Below the pieces are notes generated by a model. It was not told where the DNA came from. It saw only the letters and a list, made by a program, of their open reading frames with translations, and searched no databases. A stretch of 64,000 nt of DNA from Zymoseptoria tritici IPO323 (lineage: Eukaryota; Ascomycota; Dothideomycetes; Mycosphaerellales; Mycosphaerellaceae), in the NCBI RefSeq assembly GCF_000219625.1, contig NC_018204.1:575502-639501 (forward strand). The letters run 5' to 3'. A program made the translations under genes and the position numbers. The stretch's first letter is position 1. Each line of letters starts with the position of its first letter. Of this stretch, positions 48,197 through 58,659 are shown in pieces.

Positions 48197-48445
48197 ACCT
48201 TAAGCGTTCGTAACAACCTTAATTAAAGGCTTAGGTTATATACTAATGCTCTTAAGTGGGTGTGCGTGATCTCGAATGAACGAGCGTGATCTAGGAGGTC
48301 CGTAATTGCGCGGAAGGTAAGGGCTCAAGTGCAATCGTCCAGCTAATTCTAGTAGGTGAATGCTCTAATTTACGTACTATCATAAGCCTTAAGCTGGTAA
48401 CTGCTAGCACGTAGTCGAATTTACTAGCAGGTCACCCCTCTAAGG
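48197..48445 (+). repeat. Methyltransferase flanks joined without the gene
   Basis: 48197-48285 matches the 5' flank (43376-43470; shared ACCTTAAGCGTTCGTAACAA and CTTAAGTRGGYGTRCGT). 48325-48445 matches the 3' end (47888-48005). The 4.4 kb between them in the first copy is absent. This looks like a second copy of the amplified unit with its coding part deleted, or a recombination scar. Confidence 0.65.
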
Positions 48446-48678
48446 GCACAAAAGCGACTGCGTTCTTCTTTTCAAACCCTCTCTCTTTTATTAACTTCCG
48501 TAATCCTTTCCTTCCCTTTCCCTTAGACCTTTATATAGTCTACGATTACTACCTCTTACGACAACACACTACCCCTTACCTCTAGCAACTATATACCTAC
48601 ACCTTCTACTACGACTCTACTCCTACATCGATAATCGTCTATACTATTATCGACATAGCTGCTCCGGTCTTCCCTAAT

Positions 48679-49318
48679 ATGCATACCCTAAACTAAACTC
48701 TGGACGAGCGCCAAATAGAGCAGAACTTCCCTAACTATGCTCCCGCTAGTCTAACCAAATTTAAGAGAGATCTCCTACGGTAGGTCTACGAGACCGCCGC
48801 CCGGGACAAACCTATTATTCCTGGAATGACCAGTATGCCGGGCGGAGCATGTAATACCTAGACTAGATTCCTACTCTTTAGGTCGGAGGAAAATGAGGAC
48901 AACTTGGTGCTACTTCCTAGTGCTCTTCGGCTATGTAGGGCCCTAGTCTACGAGGAGACTTAGGATTATAAGAGGGCTGTAGTAGAGTACATAAACTAGC
49001 TGGATTTCTCTAACCTCTGCCGGACTCCCTAGGTGTAGGGAAAGACTCGGGCTTAAGCGGAGCGGGACATCTCCTGCTTCGTGTTTCGGCCTAGCTATGT
49101 AGCCCTCACTCCCGCGGAGCAGGGGGTAGCGGCCGGTTACCTAGGTAGGGCGCGCGACAATCTTATCCGGAGAGCGGTGCATAAGCAGAGGATAGATCTC
49201 CACGACTAGGGACTGGCCTGGGCTTACATTGTAATAGTACGCACTCCCCCTGTCCTCTACGCAACGCCGACCTAACCTCGTCCCGCAGCCGTAAAAGGGA
49301 GAAGTCTTCCTCCGGAAT
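48679..49318 (+). pseudogene. RIP-inactivated unknown gene, about 200 codons
   Basis: From ATG 48679 a single frame encodes LDERQIEQNFPNYAPASLTK, RDKPIIPGMTSMPGGAC, FLLFRSEENEDNLVLLPS and RDISCFVFRPSYVALTPAEQ, interrupted by about eight TAG/TAA codons. A pyrimidine-rich, gene-like promoter region (48,470-48,600) precedes it. The coding frame fades near 49,270-49,318. The product is soluble in character. Not recognised. Confidence 0.55.
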
Positions 49319-50150
49319 AGGGGGAAAGGGCGCAAGATCCGAGGAGCGCTTCTCCTTTCCTTCGATGTAGGCTGCCGTGTTGTGCTTAGGGTTAGGGTTG
49401 TAATAGGAATCTCGAGGTGTTCTTTCCTGCTTTCCGCCTTACCTTAACTCTTATCTCTGGAGATTTTCTGTATCTGTTGCTCTCGATTTAAGGGGTTTAG
49501 CTCCTCGTTCTAGCCGGAATGCGGCCGATCCTACGTAGAAAGTTAACATGCATATTTACATTATAGTGAATTTGGAGCTTCGACTAATATACATGCTATC
49601 GAATAAGAGGAAATCTCCTCCCTTCTTACATTAGAAACTGGATCCAAGTAGGAAATGTTCCCTTCCGAGGAGAAGGGGAGGTCTAGATTAGAGAGCTCCT
49701 CGGAGTCCTCGTCGGAGTAGTTTTAACCCTAGGTAGGGAGCCATCCGGGGTTGGAATGCGAGTGCTGATGTAAGGGTGTATAAGGTCGGGGAAATCCCCT
49801 GTTTCTTATCCATAGCTAGTTGGTCAAGTAGTATAATTTCTGTCCACAGCAGTGCATAGAAGGTTATAGGTTCAATCCCCGTATCGGCCTCTTATTTCGT
49901 GCGACTATGTCAGGATGTGTTCCTCTTATGCTCGCACGAGATGCTCTTTTTGGTGGACGCCTACATTACAGGATAGCGTTGGTAATTTCGGTTCTGTCGG
50001 ACGGTCTGTAAGGTGTAGGTCTGTCCTTACCCGCCTCGGCACGCTCGATAACACAAGTGACGAAGAGTTCGAGGATTAATCGGCGACCTTTTATAACCAG
50101 GATAGCTCTTAAGTCTCTCGCACTCTGCCGCGATGCGAAGAACGAAAGCA
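49319..50150. other. Spacer with telomere seed and tRNA-like motif
   Basis: TTAGGGTTAGGGTT at 49388-49401 marks a junction. Further on is a tRNA-like pair of Pol III boxes (see next entry). The minus-strand open frame at 49,966-50,151 has no recognisable content. Confidence 0.4.
49813..49885 (+). other. tRNA-derived remnant (Pol III A and B box-like)
   Basis: TAGCTAGTTGGTCAAG (49813) resembles a tRNA D-arm/A box with one base missing, and GGTTCAATCCC (49869-49879) is a near-perfect B box. The 7 bases before the A box do not pair with those after the T-arm, so no acceptor stem forms. It is either a dead tRNA or the head of a short retroposon. A TTTTT run follows at about 49,948. Confidence 0.3.
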
Positions 50151-50599
50151 TACTCCACGAGATCCGATAGGACTGTTTAACGCACTAAATAACATTAATC
50201 TGTTCCTAGAGTATTACTACGACTCCGTCTAGAATGTAGAAACACAGGTCGGTCTTATTAACTCTATAGGTTAAGGCTATTCCGTTCTAGGCTTAATCTT
50301 TAACAAGAGGGTCGAGACAGTCTTAGGGAGTAGCAAGGAGACACTTGTATATATCGGCAATCGACAGCGGTTAACCTCTAGTAAGCGCTTTATCGGAAAT
50401 GCATCGAACCTTTACCGCGTTTCTGCCTACAAATACAACGCCTTCCGACGTCGGCTAACGCCTTCGTAGAACCTTTCGGATGCGGTAGTTACGGATATAT
50501 ATAGCCCTCGTTCGTACTAGTAGATAATCGACAACCTACTCGTTTTTCTAAACGTTATAAGCCCGGAAGCAGCGCATCTTTCGACTCTGTACATCTGAG

Positions 50600-51445
50600 A
50601 ACACCCGAATATTCGAGAACGCTCCGAACGCCGGTTTAGAAATCGACTAAGTCCAAAAGCGGTCTTTGCAGCCCCGGATTTGAACGCCGGCCTATACCGG
50701 ATCGGGCAACTTGCGGACATCGTCTACCAGGGGCAAACTCAAATCTAAACGTCACCTCCCGACAGGAAATCCGGCACTTCGACCTTCAATTCGACTACAT
50801 CGATTCGACGAACAACCACGCAACGCCACAACGCCGCTATAGGACGATTTTCTCGGGTCTTATAGAACTAGACCGCGCGAATCCACCTACTGCATAAAGA
50901 GACTAGATGCTTTATAACGAGCCAGACAAGGAGATTCTACCGGACAAGCCTATTCGACTCTTCTAAACATTTGAAAGAAACAAAGGTAGAAGAATGGCCT
51001 TTGCTCCGATGTCACGGTTACGGCAAGATTGAAGACAAGCACAAGAACTCGGCCGCAACGAGAACAGTCGGAAAAGGAAAGCTATAAACTTAAGGCCGAG
51101 CTCGTCCAACAAACCTTTAGGCAAAGACGGAAAGTGTACACGACCGTCTTAGTAAGATCTTACCGAAGCAAAAGGCAAGAACATTTGCGAAAAACGCTCG
51201 GAATGTACTATTATAGACTATAGACTTCGAGCACGGGTCTTAAAGGATGCAGAACAGTTCCTAGTCTATAAGGCGAAGCTAAAGGAGTAGAAGAGGTCCT
51301 ATAGGGAAAACCCCGGGTATCGCAAGCGTGTAAGCGACACATATAAAGATCCACCTGCTTAGAAGATCCTTAAGGACTACTATAAGGAGGAACTAAAGAC
51401 TAAGAAGAAGTCTTCCAAAGCACCGAGGCGGGAAGACCTAGGATC
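50600..51445 (+). pseudogene. RIP-inactivated coding relic, unknown
   Basis: Plus-strand frame with readable segments FDYIDSTNNHATPQRRYRT, LIELDRANPPTA, MLYNEPDKEILPDKPIRLF and FERNKGRRMAFAPMSRL, followed by a Lys/Arg-rich tail with VLKDAEQFLVYKAKLKE and LKDYYKEELKTKKKSSK. Stops are TAG/TAA plus one TGA. A lightly coherent extension upstream reaches about 50,150. The basic, helical C-terminus suggests nucleic-acid binding. I cannot name the family. Confidence 0.45.
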
Positions 51446-51460
51446 TAGCTCGGAAACAAC

Positions 51461-51479
51461 CCTATAACCCTAACCCTAA
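51461..51479 (-). repeat. Interstitial telomere seed in reverse orientation
   Basis: ATAACCCTAACCCTAAAC on the plus strand, opposite to the terminal array. It lies at the end of the preceding coding relic. Confidence 0.85.
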
Positions 51480-51739
51480 ACATCCGCCTAAAGCTTAATA
51501 GGAGATTTCTGTTGCCCTTCTGTGACAATCGTCAGACACTAAGGATGATACCGTTTAACGTAGGCAAGCCTAACACAAACCTTCGCTATGTAGACATTTA
51601 TCCGTGCTGGCTACGACCGGAAGTCGAGCAAGGGCGCATTAACACACCGTGGCCGCCTACAAAAGAGATGCCTACAGATAGATCGACTATACTCCTCTGC
51701 CTATAGCAGTACGGTACCTCTATAGAGCAACCGCGACTT

Positions 51740-52265
51740 AGAAAGCCAGGAGCAAGTAAAGTTAAACAAACATAATTTACGAGGTAATATCGAACTTCCC
51801 CACAGATAAGACCCACTTTTCACTCTCTATTTTCCATATTAAGACGTAACTCGAGAGTGCATCGGCTCTATTAGGAAGCCGACTAACGTTACCTCCCGGA
51901 GGTGGGATCAAAATTTAACTTCGAAATCCGCCAGAAGAAAAACAAGAACTCGCCGAGGATTAGTACTAACCCTAAGGCATTTATAAGTTATAGGAAGTGG
52001 AGAGAGAAGTAAGGGAAGCCGACCTTTATTTCGCCCCGGTATTTAACGCTCAGGAGAATCTATCCGAATTACTTTTCCTCCGGTCTACCTATCTACCCTC
52101 CTAAATTATAAAAGAATTCGTCCTTCGGGTAGGGAGGACCAGGAGAGGGTTAAAGAACAACGACAAGATCGGGGATGGAGGCTTCGATGCCGGTGCCTTC
52201 TACCCTCCCCGATCTATCCTAGGCGTCCCAAAGCCTCCTAGAGCTGCCTAACATACCAAAAATCC
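51740..52265. repeat. Dispersed repeat, copy 1
   Basis: Diverged match to 57,990-58,490. Shared landmarks in order: AGTAAAGTTAAAC, GGCCTTTATTT-like GACCTTTATTT, GAATTCGTC..GGG.GGGAGGA, and CTTCTACYCTCCCCGAT. Both copies carry RIP-type change. No protein is readable. Confidence 0.55.
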
Positions 52266-53060
52266 AAGCCTTTAAGCGAAACAGAAGAAAAGTCATGTGC
52301 TAATGCAGCAACTAAGAAAGGCCGCTCTCCTAAAAGATCTCGGTGGCCTTTTCGACCCCCCCTAACTGTCCCGGCTGTGTAGTATGTGTGCCGGTTAGTT
52401 CTGGCTAGGGGTAAGGCGCGGAGCGGGTCGGGGTTTGGGTTAGGGTTAGGAGGTCGGGGATAGTAGTTAGGCTAGTCGAGTGGGTGCCGTCGGACTTGTT
52501 CGACTTAATAGGCACCCCGAAGGCCATTGTGAACATGTCATAAGTCTGTTCGTAGGCTTACATCGGTTTTAGGGTAGGGGTTGTAGCCTTGGGGTCTCCG
52601 GATCCTTCCTATTCTCTATGTATATAGTAGTTCCGCCGGGCTTATAAGTAGTTATGATTAGATTCAAGCTGAGAGGAAGGACACCCTTTGATCGGTCGAT
52701 ATATATCGTCTTGCAGAGAGAAAACCGGGAGGAGTTTCTCCCCGCTGGAAAACTCTTCGCCTTGGCACTCGTCACGTGGTTAGGGTCGTGTGCCTCCGCC
52801 CTACAGCTAAACCGGCAGGTGATCTACAACACCCCTTCTACTACACCTCCTTATCTATTCCTCTAGGCGTCTCTATGTCGTGTCGTATCCGCTATCGGAT
52901 CTATAACAACCTTACCCCGCTGTCGCCGGTAGCCGGGGCGACTTGCGGCGGCGATATCTCGGGTCGTGACCGACGAAACCGCACGAGATCGTAGACACGG
53001 CGAGTCCGACACTACCCGCCGACAACGCGGCCGCCGGAAGTCCTAAAAGCCGTAAGGACG
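52266..53060. other. Spacer, no gene recognised
   Basis: Contains a telomere seed (TTGGGTTAGGGTTAGG at 52436-52451). Short open frames at 52,569-52,994 overlap on both strands and show no domain. Confidence 0.4.
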
Positions 53061-53074
53061 ATGGCCTAGGTCCT

Positions 53075-53430
53075 GTTTCGTCCACGGGGAAATAATCTGT
53101 TCTATTCTAGGGGAGCTATCTGTTCCGTCTAAAGGGAAATGGATCTTATCCGTCTAAGGGAAGTTATCTGCTCTATCGGAGGGAAATTATCTATTCTATC
53201 CACGGGGAAATGGATCTGTTCTGTCCAAAGGGAAATCGATCTAAGGGAAGTTATCCGTTCTGTCGAAAGGGAAACGAATCTACAGGGAAATAGATCTGCT
53301 CTGTCCTAAGGGAAATTAATTTAAGAGAAGTAAACTGCTCTGTCTAAAGGCAAATTAATCGAAGGGAAGTAAACTGTTCTGTCTAAAGGCAAATTGTCTG
53401 TTCTATCTAAGGGAAATAGATGTGCTCTAC
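53075..53430. repeat. Irregular minisatellite (GGGAAAT.GATCTGTTCTGTC type)
   Basis: About ten to twelve irregular units of 25-45 bp built from AAGGGAAAT or GGGAAGTTATC and TCTGTTCTGTC. Confidence 0.7.
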
Positions 53431-53439
53431 CCTAATCTG

Positions 53440-54600
53440 TTTAACCTGCTAAACCTAGCTAACCCTCTGCTAGTAGCCTCTGCTACTAGGGTCTCCCTCT
53501 CCCTCTCCTCCCCCCTCTCCCTTATCTACCTCTCTTTCCTCTGCTGCCCCCTAATAAGCTCTAGGCCCTACTAGTAGTACCTCTCCCTGTCCTATATCCT
53601 CTTATCTAGCTTAGCTATCTGGACCTCCTTAAACTTCTCCTCCCTTCTGTCCTACTCCTCCTCCTTCTAGGCCCTTAGCTTCCTACCCTTCTAGTATTAA
53701 CTACCTCTGTTCTTCTAGAACTAAGCCTACTACTTCTAAGGACTAGTAAAGCTCTACTCTACCTCCTTACCTAGCTACTCTAGCTAGAAAGTCCCCTCTA
53801 GGTACTCCTACTCTCTCTATATCCTATATATGTACTAGTCCTCTAGCCCCTACTAGAACTCTACTCCCTCTAGGTCCCTGTTTTCCCTAGCCTTAACTAG
53901 ACCCTTTAGGATCTCTCTATATACCTTATAGGGCTTAATATTACACTTAAAGTTACCCTCTAGCATCTGTACTACTCCCTTAGCCCTCTCTTGCTCCTTC
54001 TCCCTCTTTAGGCTCTCCTAGGCCTAGATTTGCTAGAGAGCTGCTATGTAGTAGGCTACTAGCTTATCTACTATCTAAACTCCTATCCTTATACTCTCTA
54101 GGACTACCTCCTCCCTTCCTAGTCCCTTTATCTAGTCTAGCTAGGCTCCTAGTAGGGCAGACATCTCTACCTAGTGTCCCAGCTCCTCCTTGTAGGCCTA
54201 TTAGCTATGTAGCTATCCTAGGGTATAATCTATTGCTCTTTCTGTAGGGTAGGAGGGTAGTAGGCTAGTAATTTGGCTAGTAGTCTAGCTAGTAATTAGG
54301 CAGGTAGTTTAGCAGGTAATCTAGCAGGTAATCTGGCAGGTAATCTGGCAGGTAATCTAGCAGGTAATCTAGCAGGTAGTATAGCAGGTAGTTTGGCAGG
54401 TAGTTTAGCAGGTAATCTAGCAGGTAGTCTGGCAGGTAGTCTAGCAGGTAGTTTAGACAAGAAGGGTGTAGGTAGAAGAAGAGTATGCAGGTTAAGGAAG
54501 AAAGATAGAAGAAATAGAGATGCAGATAGCGGTAGAAAGATAGTAGTAGGTAAGGGTTTTAGGCTTGGCACTATGTAGGTTAGGGCCTAGCCTACCTAAT
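53440..54600 (-). pseudogene. CpG-depleted coding relic, charged coiled-coil protein
   Basis: The minus strand is purine-rich. In one frame it reads KEEE, RREEKFKEVQIAKLDKR, YYLGLELIRGQQRKER-like and REEREREtype stretches, broken by many TAG codons at probable Trp positions. It is continuous with a 12-bp repeat toward its 5' side. Unlike every other relic here it is almost free of CpG as well as poor in CpA. Helical, highly charged character fits a gag-like or structural protein, but no domain was identified. Confidence 0.45.
54299..54455 (-). repeat. 12-bp tandem repeat, about 13 units
   Basis: Unit CAGGTAATCTAG with C/T and G/A variants. The minus strand reads LPAR/LPAK repeats. Openness of frames here is due to the 12-bp period. 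Confidence 0.9.
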
Positions 54601-54645
54601 TTTCCTCCTAGTACTAGCTTTCTACTCTGCTAGCTTTCTGCTCTA

Positions 54646-54882
54646 CTATCTTCCTAGGACTGCTATCTTTCTGCTCTGCTATCTTCCTAGGACTGCTATC
54701 TTCCTAGGACTGCTATCTTCCTAGGACTGCCATCTTCCTAGGACTACTATCTTCCTAGGACTGCTATCTTCCTGGGACTGCTATCTTCCTAGGACTGCTA
54801 TCTTCCTAGGACTGCTATCTTCCTAGGACTGCTATCTTTCTAGGACTGCTATCTTCCTAGGACTGCCATTTTCCTAGGACTG
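54646..54882. repeat. 17-bp tandem repeat, about 14 units
   Basis: Unit CTATCTTCCTAGGACTG with few variants. It is followed at about 54,945-55,000 by a second repeat with unit TTCCTTTTCCTGGACTG, also 17 bp. Confidence 0.9.
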
Positions 54883-55129
54883 CTAGCTTTCTACACCGGC
54901 ATCTTTCCTCTACTATCTTTCCTCTGCTAGCTTTCTAAGACTGTTCCTTTTCCTGGACTGTTCCTTTTCCTGGACTGTTCCTTTTCCTAGACTGTTTTTT
55001 TTCCTAGACTGCTATCTCCCTAGGACGGCTAGCTTCCTGCTCTGCTATCTTTCCTCTGCTATCTTTCCTGTTCTGCTAGGTTTCCTGCCCTACTGTTCTT
55101 CCTAGACTATATTACCCCCTCTCGCTCGG

Positions 55130-56390
55130 CATAGACCTTACGAAGTAGACTACCTTCGACCAGCGGTAGCGTAGCCGGCGGGAAATTATCTATAGCATCT
55201 CTAATCCCCTGACTATCTCCGTGCGCCGAGGCGACAATAGCGACATCCCCGACACCTACACCAGCGACGGAATAACCGACGTCTGGGGCTACGGTATACT
55301 CCTACCTTCTAGCTCGACCGGAAAACCTCGGGTCTACTAACGGAATCTCCTTCTCTCGCTCGGCGGAGAGATCGTTCTCTAGCGGATTAGGCAGCCGGAG
55401 TGGAACATAAGGGCGTAGTAAGGGGCGCTTGTCAAGCGCGGCCGGCAAGTAGTAGAAGCTATGTAGCGCGATGCGATCCCGGGGAGACCGGATTCGAGGA
55501 ATAGCGAGGCAAGACATCTAGTCTACTACCTCGGCATCTGGGCGGGACAGGGCCAAACCACACCTGTCTAGACCTCCGACACGAAACAGAGCGGCGGACC
55601 GGCCGCTACCTATACAACTCGTCGGGATCGGGTAGACAACGTCCTCCTCTTCGCGCGGCAGTACATAGAGGACTACATCGCCCGGTACCTCCACAGCCGG
55701 ACCAACCGCCACGGAATACCGGAGGAGATCTAGGCGGAGCTGCGGTCTCGCGCCGACGTCTTCGCCGTCCTCTAGCGTATGTTTCCCGGCGTAGATGGCC
55801 TCCTCTACCCCTTATATAGCATAGTTACTCCCTTCACGACCTTCTCGCCGCGGGAGCACCGGGACACTAGCGACACGGACTACTCCATCCTCGCCAACTT
55901 TGGTGCCGGCTGCTGGCTCGTCCTGCCCGAGCTCTAGCTCCGCGTCTACCTCTAGCCCTACGACCTCGTGATCTTCTAGACGAATAGCTTAACCTACGCT
56001 ACAGCGGCCGTCGACGGCGATTGCGAGGCGGATTAGCGCTAGAGCCTCTCGTACTATCAGCGGAAGGCGGTCCGGAACGACTGCCTCGGCGCCTCGCCGA
56101 CCTACGCTGCTAACAGGCAGGAGATGTAGGAGCGGGCTATCCGTGCCGCTTACTGGTGGACGGCACAACCCTAGGATGCGGCGGAGTCGGCGCGTGGACA
56201 AAGGTCAAAGACCGTAGACCCTTAGATTGAAGATGTAACTATGTACCCTCTAGCTATGCTCGCCGGCGCCGAAGGTAGAAGATCGTAGACCCTTCCATCC
56301 CAGACGCAACCATCTACCCGACAGTATAGCACTCCTCTTGGACCGTTAGTCGGTTACGTTGCAATCGAAACCCTAACGCCCTAGCTCCCC
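55130..56390 (+). pseudogene. Possible TET/JBP-like 2OG-Fe(II) dioxygenase, RIP-inactivated
   Basis: One plus-strand frame with TAG/TAA interruptions. Early part: ISVRRGDNSDIPDTYTSDG and WGYGILLPSSSTGKPRVY. Middle: HLVYYLGIWAGQGQTTPV and LFARQYIEDYIARYLHSRT. At 55857-55865 it reads His-Arg-Asp (HRDTSD), then GCWLVLPEL, a strand, and PYDLVIF followed by SLTYATA. This order (HxD, G..LVLPEL, PxDxxxF, then a His) is that of fungal TET/JBP-type 2OG-Fe(II) oxygenases. The second metal His is Tyr here (TAC at 55995-55997), a CAC-to-TAC change of RIP type. Such enzymes oxidise thymine or 5-methylcytosine in DNA. The call rests on motif order by eye; another double-stranded beta-helix dioxygenase is possible. 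Confidence 0.5.
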
Positions 56391-56394
56391 GTGT

Positions 56395-57028
56395 CCTGCC
56401 GCCTTGTCTAGAAACCGTATCGCTACTCGTCTACGCGATCCTATTACTCGATCCCGGGGAATTCGGCCAGCTCCGCCGACTACCTCTTGTAAGCATTGTC
56501 CCGAAACGCCGGTGTTCCAAAGTCGGCTAGGATTATGCCGCAGAGCAGGTCCTAGGCTAGAGGTCTCTAGGTAAAGTATCCGTAAAAGCGTGGATCGACT
56601 AAGCCCTTAATTACTTCGACCAGCACCGTGTTCCTCTAGTTCTAGCAGGCTCTCTCCTAGGCCAATTGGTTTCGAGTCTGGTCCTCGTCGAATTCTTCGT
56701 TCGACCTAAGGGATGTAGGCAGCCTGTCCGGTGATCGTAGGACCTTATCCTAGGCGGGTCCGAGTCGTCGCGCGAAGTGGATAACGCTCTCGTACTAGGC
56801 GTCGAGGTTGGCGAGGGCGCGATTGAATTCGAGGAACACGACGCGGTCGAGTGCTCCCTCGCGGAGGTGGCGGAAGTCTCCAATGCAGTTTTCCACCACG
56901 TGTTGAAGGGCGGCGCCGTCGTATCCGGCCACGAGGCGAGGTAGGTCGTCCGGGCGTCGCCGCTGCCTAAACGACCGGTAGCCGGCAGCGAATTCTCGCG
57001 CGCGCCACATATCGGTAAGGAGGGACAT
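56395..57028 (-). pseudogene. RIP-inactivated unknown gene, convergent with the dioxygenase-like relic
   Basis: ATG at 57028 (minus strand) starts MSLLTDMWRAREFAAGYRSF, followed by RRRPDDLPRLVAGYDGAALQ, VVENCIGDFRHLREGALDRV, FLEFNRALANLDA. Then, across TAG codons, RNTVLVEVIKGLVDPRFYGYF and LLCGIILADFGTPAFRDNA. The first 77 codons are intact. About 210 codons in all, soluble and helical. Not recognised. TTTAGGG stands just 5' of the ATG at 57029-57035. Confidence 0.5.
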
Positions 57029-57035
57029 TTAGGGT

Positions 57036-57989
57036 TACCGACGAGATGTCGAGTAGGGAGTCGGTATTTTTCCGCGCCGATAGGCGATCTTAAGCAGTTA
57101 ATATAGGGTGTATCGGAGGTCGAGAGGCGGGAGCGTAGCGGAGGGGATAAACCACTTTGGAGATTTGAGTTCGCTACTACGCCGCCCGATGTAGAGCTGA
57201 GTGCTCGGGGTTAGGGGTTCTAGGATAGGGTAGGGACGGCGGTACTACCCGGCGCGCTATCGATGCGCCAGGAGGGTAGTAAGTCGATAGGACGACAGGT
57301 AGGACGACAGAGCGTAGAATCCCGGAGTCGACACTTGCTTCTTATCCTCAAGCATACTTATACACGTAGTCTTTGTAGTAGAGTAAACCAATTCTAGGAA
57401 CCCAGAGAAACCGCCGACTCCCTTCTAAGGACGATAGGGACCTCTAATCTTAGACCCTTTCCTAGAACTGAGGACCTAGAGGGAGGCTCCCCGGCATCGA
57501 TCTAGAGACTACTAGCTCAAGGCTGCGGGAGAGGAATACGTAAGAGTAATCGAGAGAGGAACACTCGAGGAAGCCGATGCCTCGGAAGCGGTCGAGAATT
57601 CTACCGCGAAACCTCTTGCCCTCATATAGGTCTTAAAGTAGAAGGGAGACGGAGGAGGAAAACCTACAAAGTTTAAGGCGAGGATCTATACTAGAGGAGA
57701 TCTTCGGACCACCGATCTCGATGTATATACCTCGACCGTTGCGGCGAAGGTACTAAGACTTATACTAGTGGTCCGCGCCACGTCTGGAATCGAGGTGGTA
57801 GACGCTAAGGATTATACTGTCTAAGGTTAGAAAGGTTCGAACCATACTTCGCTACGTTTATATTTATCGGGGTTAGCCGTATCGGGAATATAAGTAAGGA
57901 GGGATTAATATACTATAGCTTTAGGCTAAGGAGATACTAGCCGATAGACCTATAAGGATACTCGGTCTACAGTAGTATAAGATCTTTTC
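57036..57989. other. Spacer with RIP-type sequence, no gene recognised
   Basis: Contains a degenerate telomere-like tract near 57,208-57,235 (GGGGTTAGGGG, GGATAGGGTAGGG). From about 57,300 the DNA is RIP-mutated and purine-rich. No protein can be read. Confidence 0.4.
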
Positions 57990-58490
57990 CGAGCGACTAC
58001 GATTAAGAAAACTAGCCGGGAGGTAAAGTCGATAAGCGAGTAAAGTTAAACTTCCCCGCATTAAGGCTCTACCGTACTAGACTTATATACTAGCTCTATC
58101 CGGTAATCTCCGACGTTACCTCGTCGATATAGAAGTACTACGAGTTAACGAACCTGTACTAAAACATTACAAACGATAGAAGACGATTAGGAGAAGCCGG
58201 CCTTTATTTTGTTCCGGTGTTTAATACTCGGAAGGATCTATCCTAGCACTGTAGAGAACTCTTTCCTATAGCTCGCCTATATACCCTAAACAATTCTCGA
58301 AGAATTCGTCGTCGGGGCGGGAGGAACTAGGAAGAAAGGAAAGATTAACTACCGGAACGGGGGAGGAGGCCGTAGGGCTAGTATCTTCTACTCTCCCCGA
58401 TTGTACCTAAAGCTTCCTACTATACTTCCGAACGCCTAAGCTATACCCGAAACTATACTTTTCCGCGAAAGACCCAGACAATCCCCCCCT
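57990..58490. repeat. Dispersed repeat, copy 2
   Basis: Diverged homologue of 51,740-52,265 in the same orientation, with more C-to-T change than copy 1. Confidence 0.55.
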
Positions 58491-58659
58491 CGTCCTGCTC
58501 TGTAGTATGCCGTGTTAGCACCGCTATCGGTCCGGGTCTCTAGAGGTGTCGTTAGAAGGGTAGGTTACGGAGGAGCCGGACGGACCGATCGGAAACGCTG
58601 CAGCCAAAGCTGGAGCCTGCCGTGCTACTTCGGCAACCGGTGCGTACAGTGTTTAAGCT

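Noticed and set aside
48197..48445. LTR of a retrotransposon around the methyltransferase
   Set aside because: The two parts match different ends of the unit, not a whole repeat at both ends; no TG..CA ends, primer-binding site or pol genes.
49813..49885. Functional tRNA gene
   Set aside because: A and B box-like motifs are present but the acceptor stem cannot pair and the T stem has a mismatch.
54296..54571. Hydrophobic LPAR-repeat protein
   Set aside because: A 12-bp tandem repeat makes all frames open; start and context are not convincing as a stand-alone gene.
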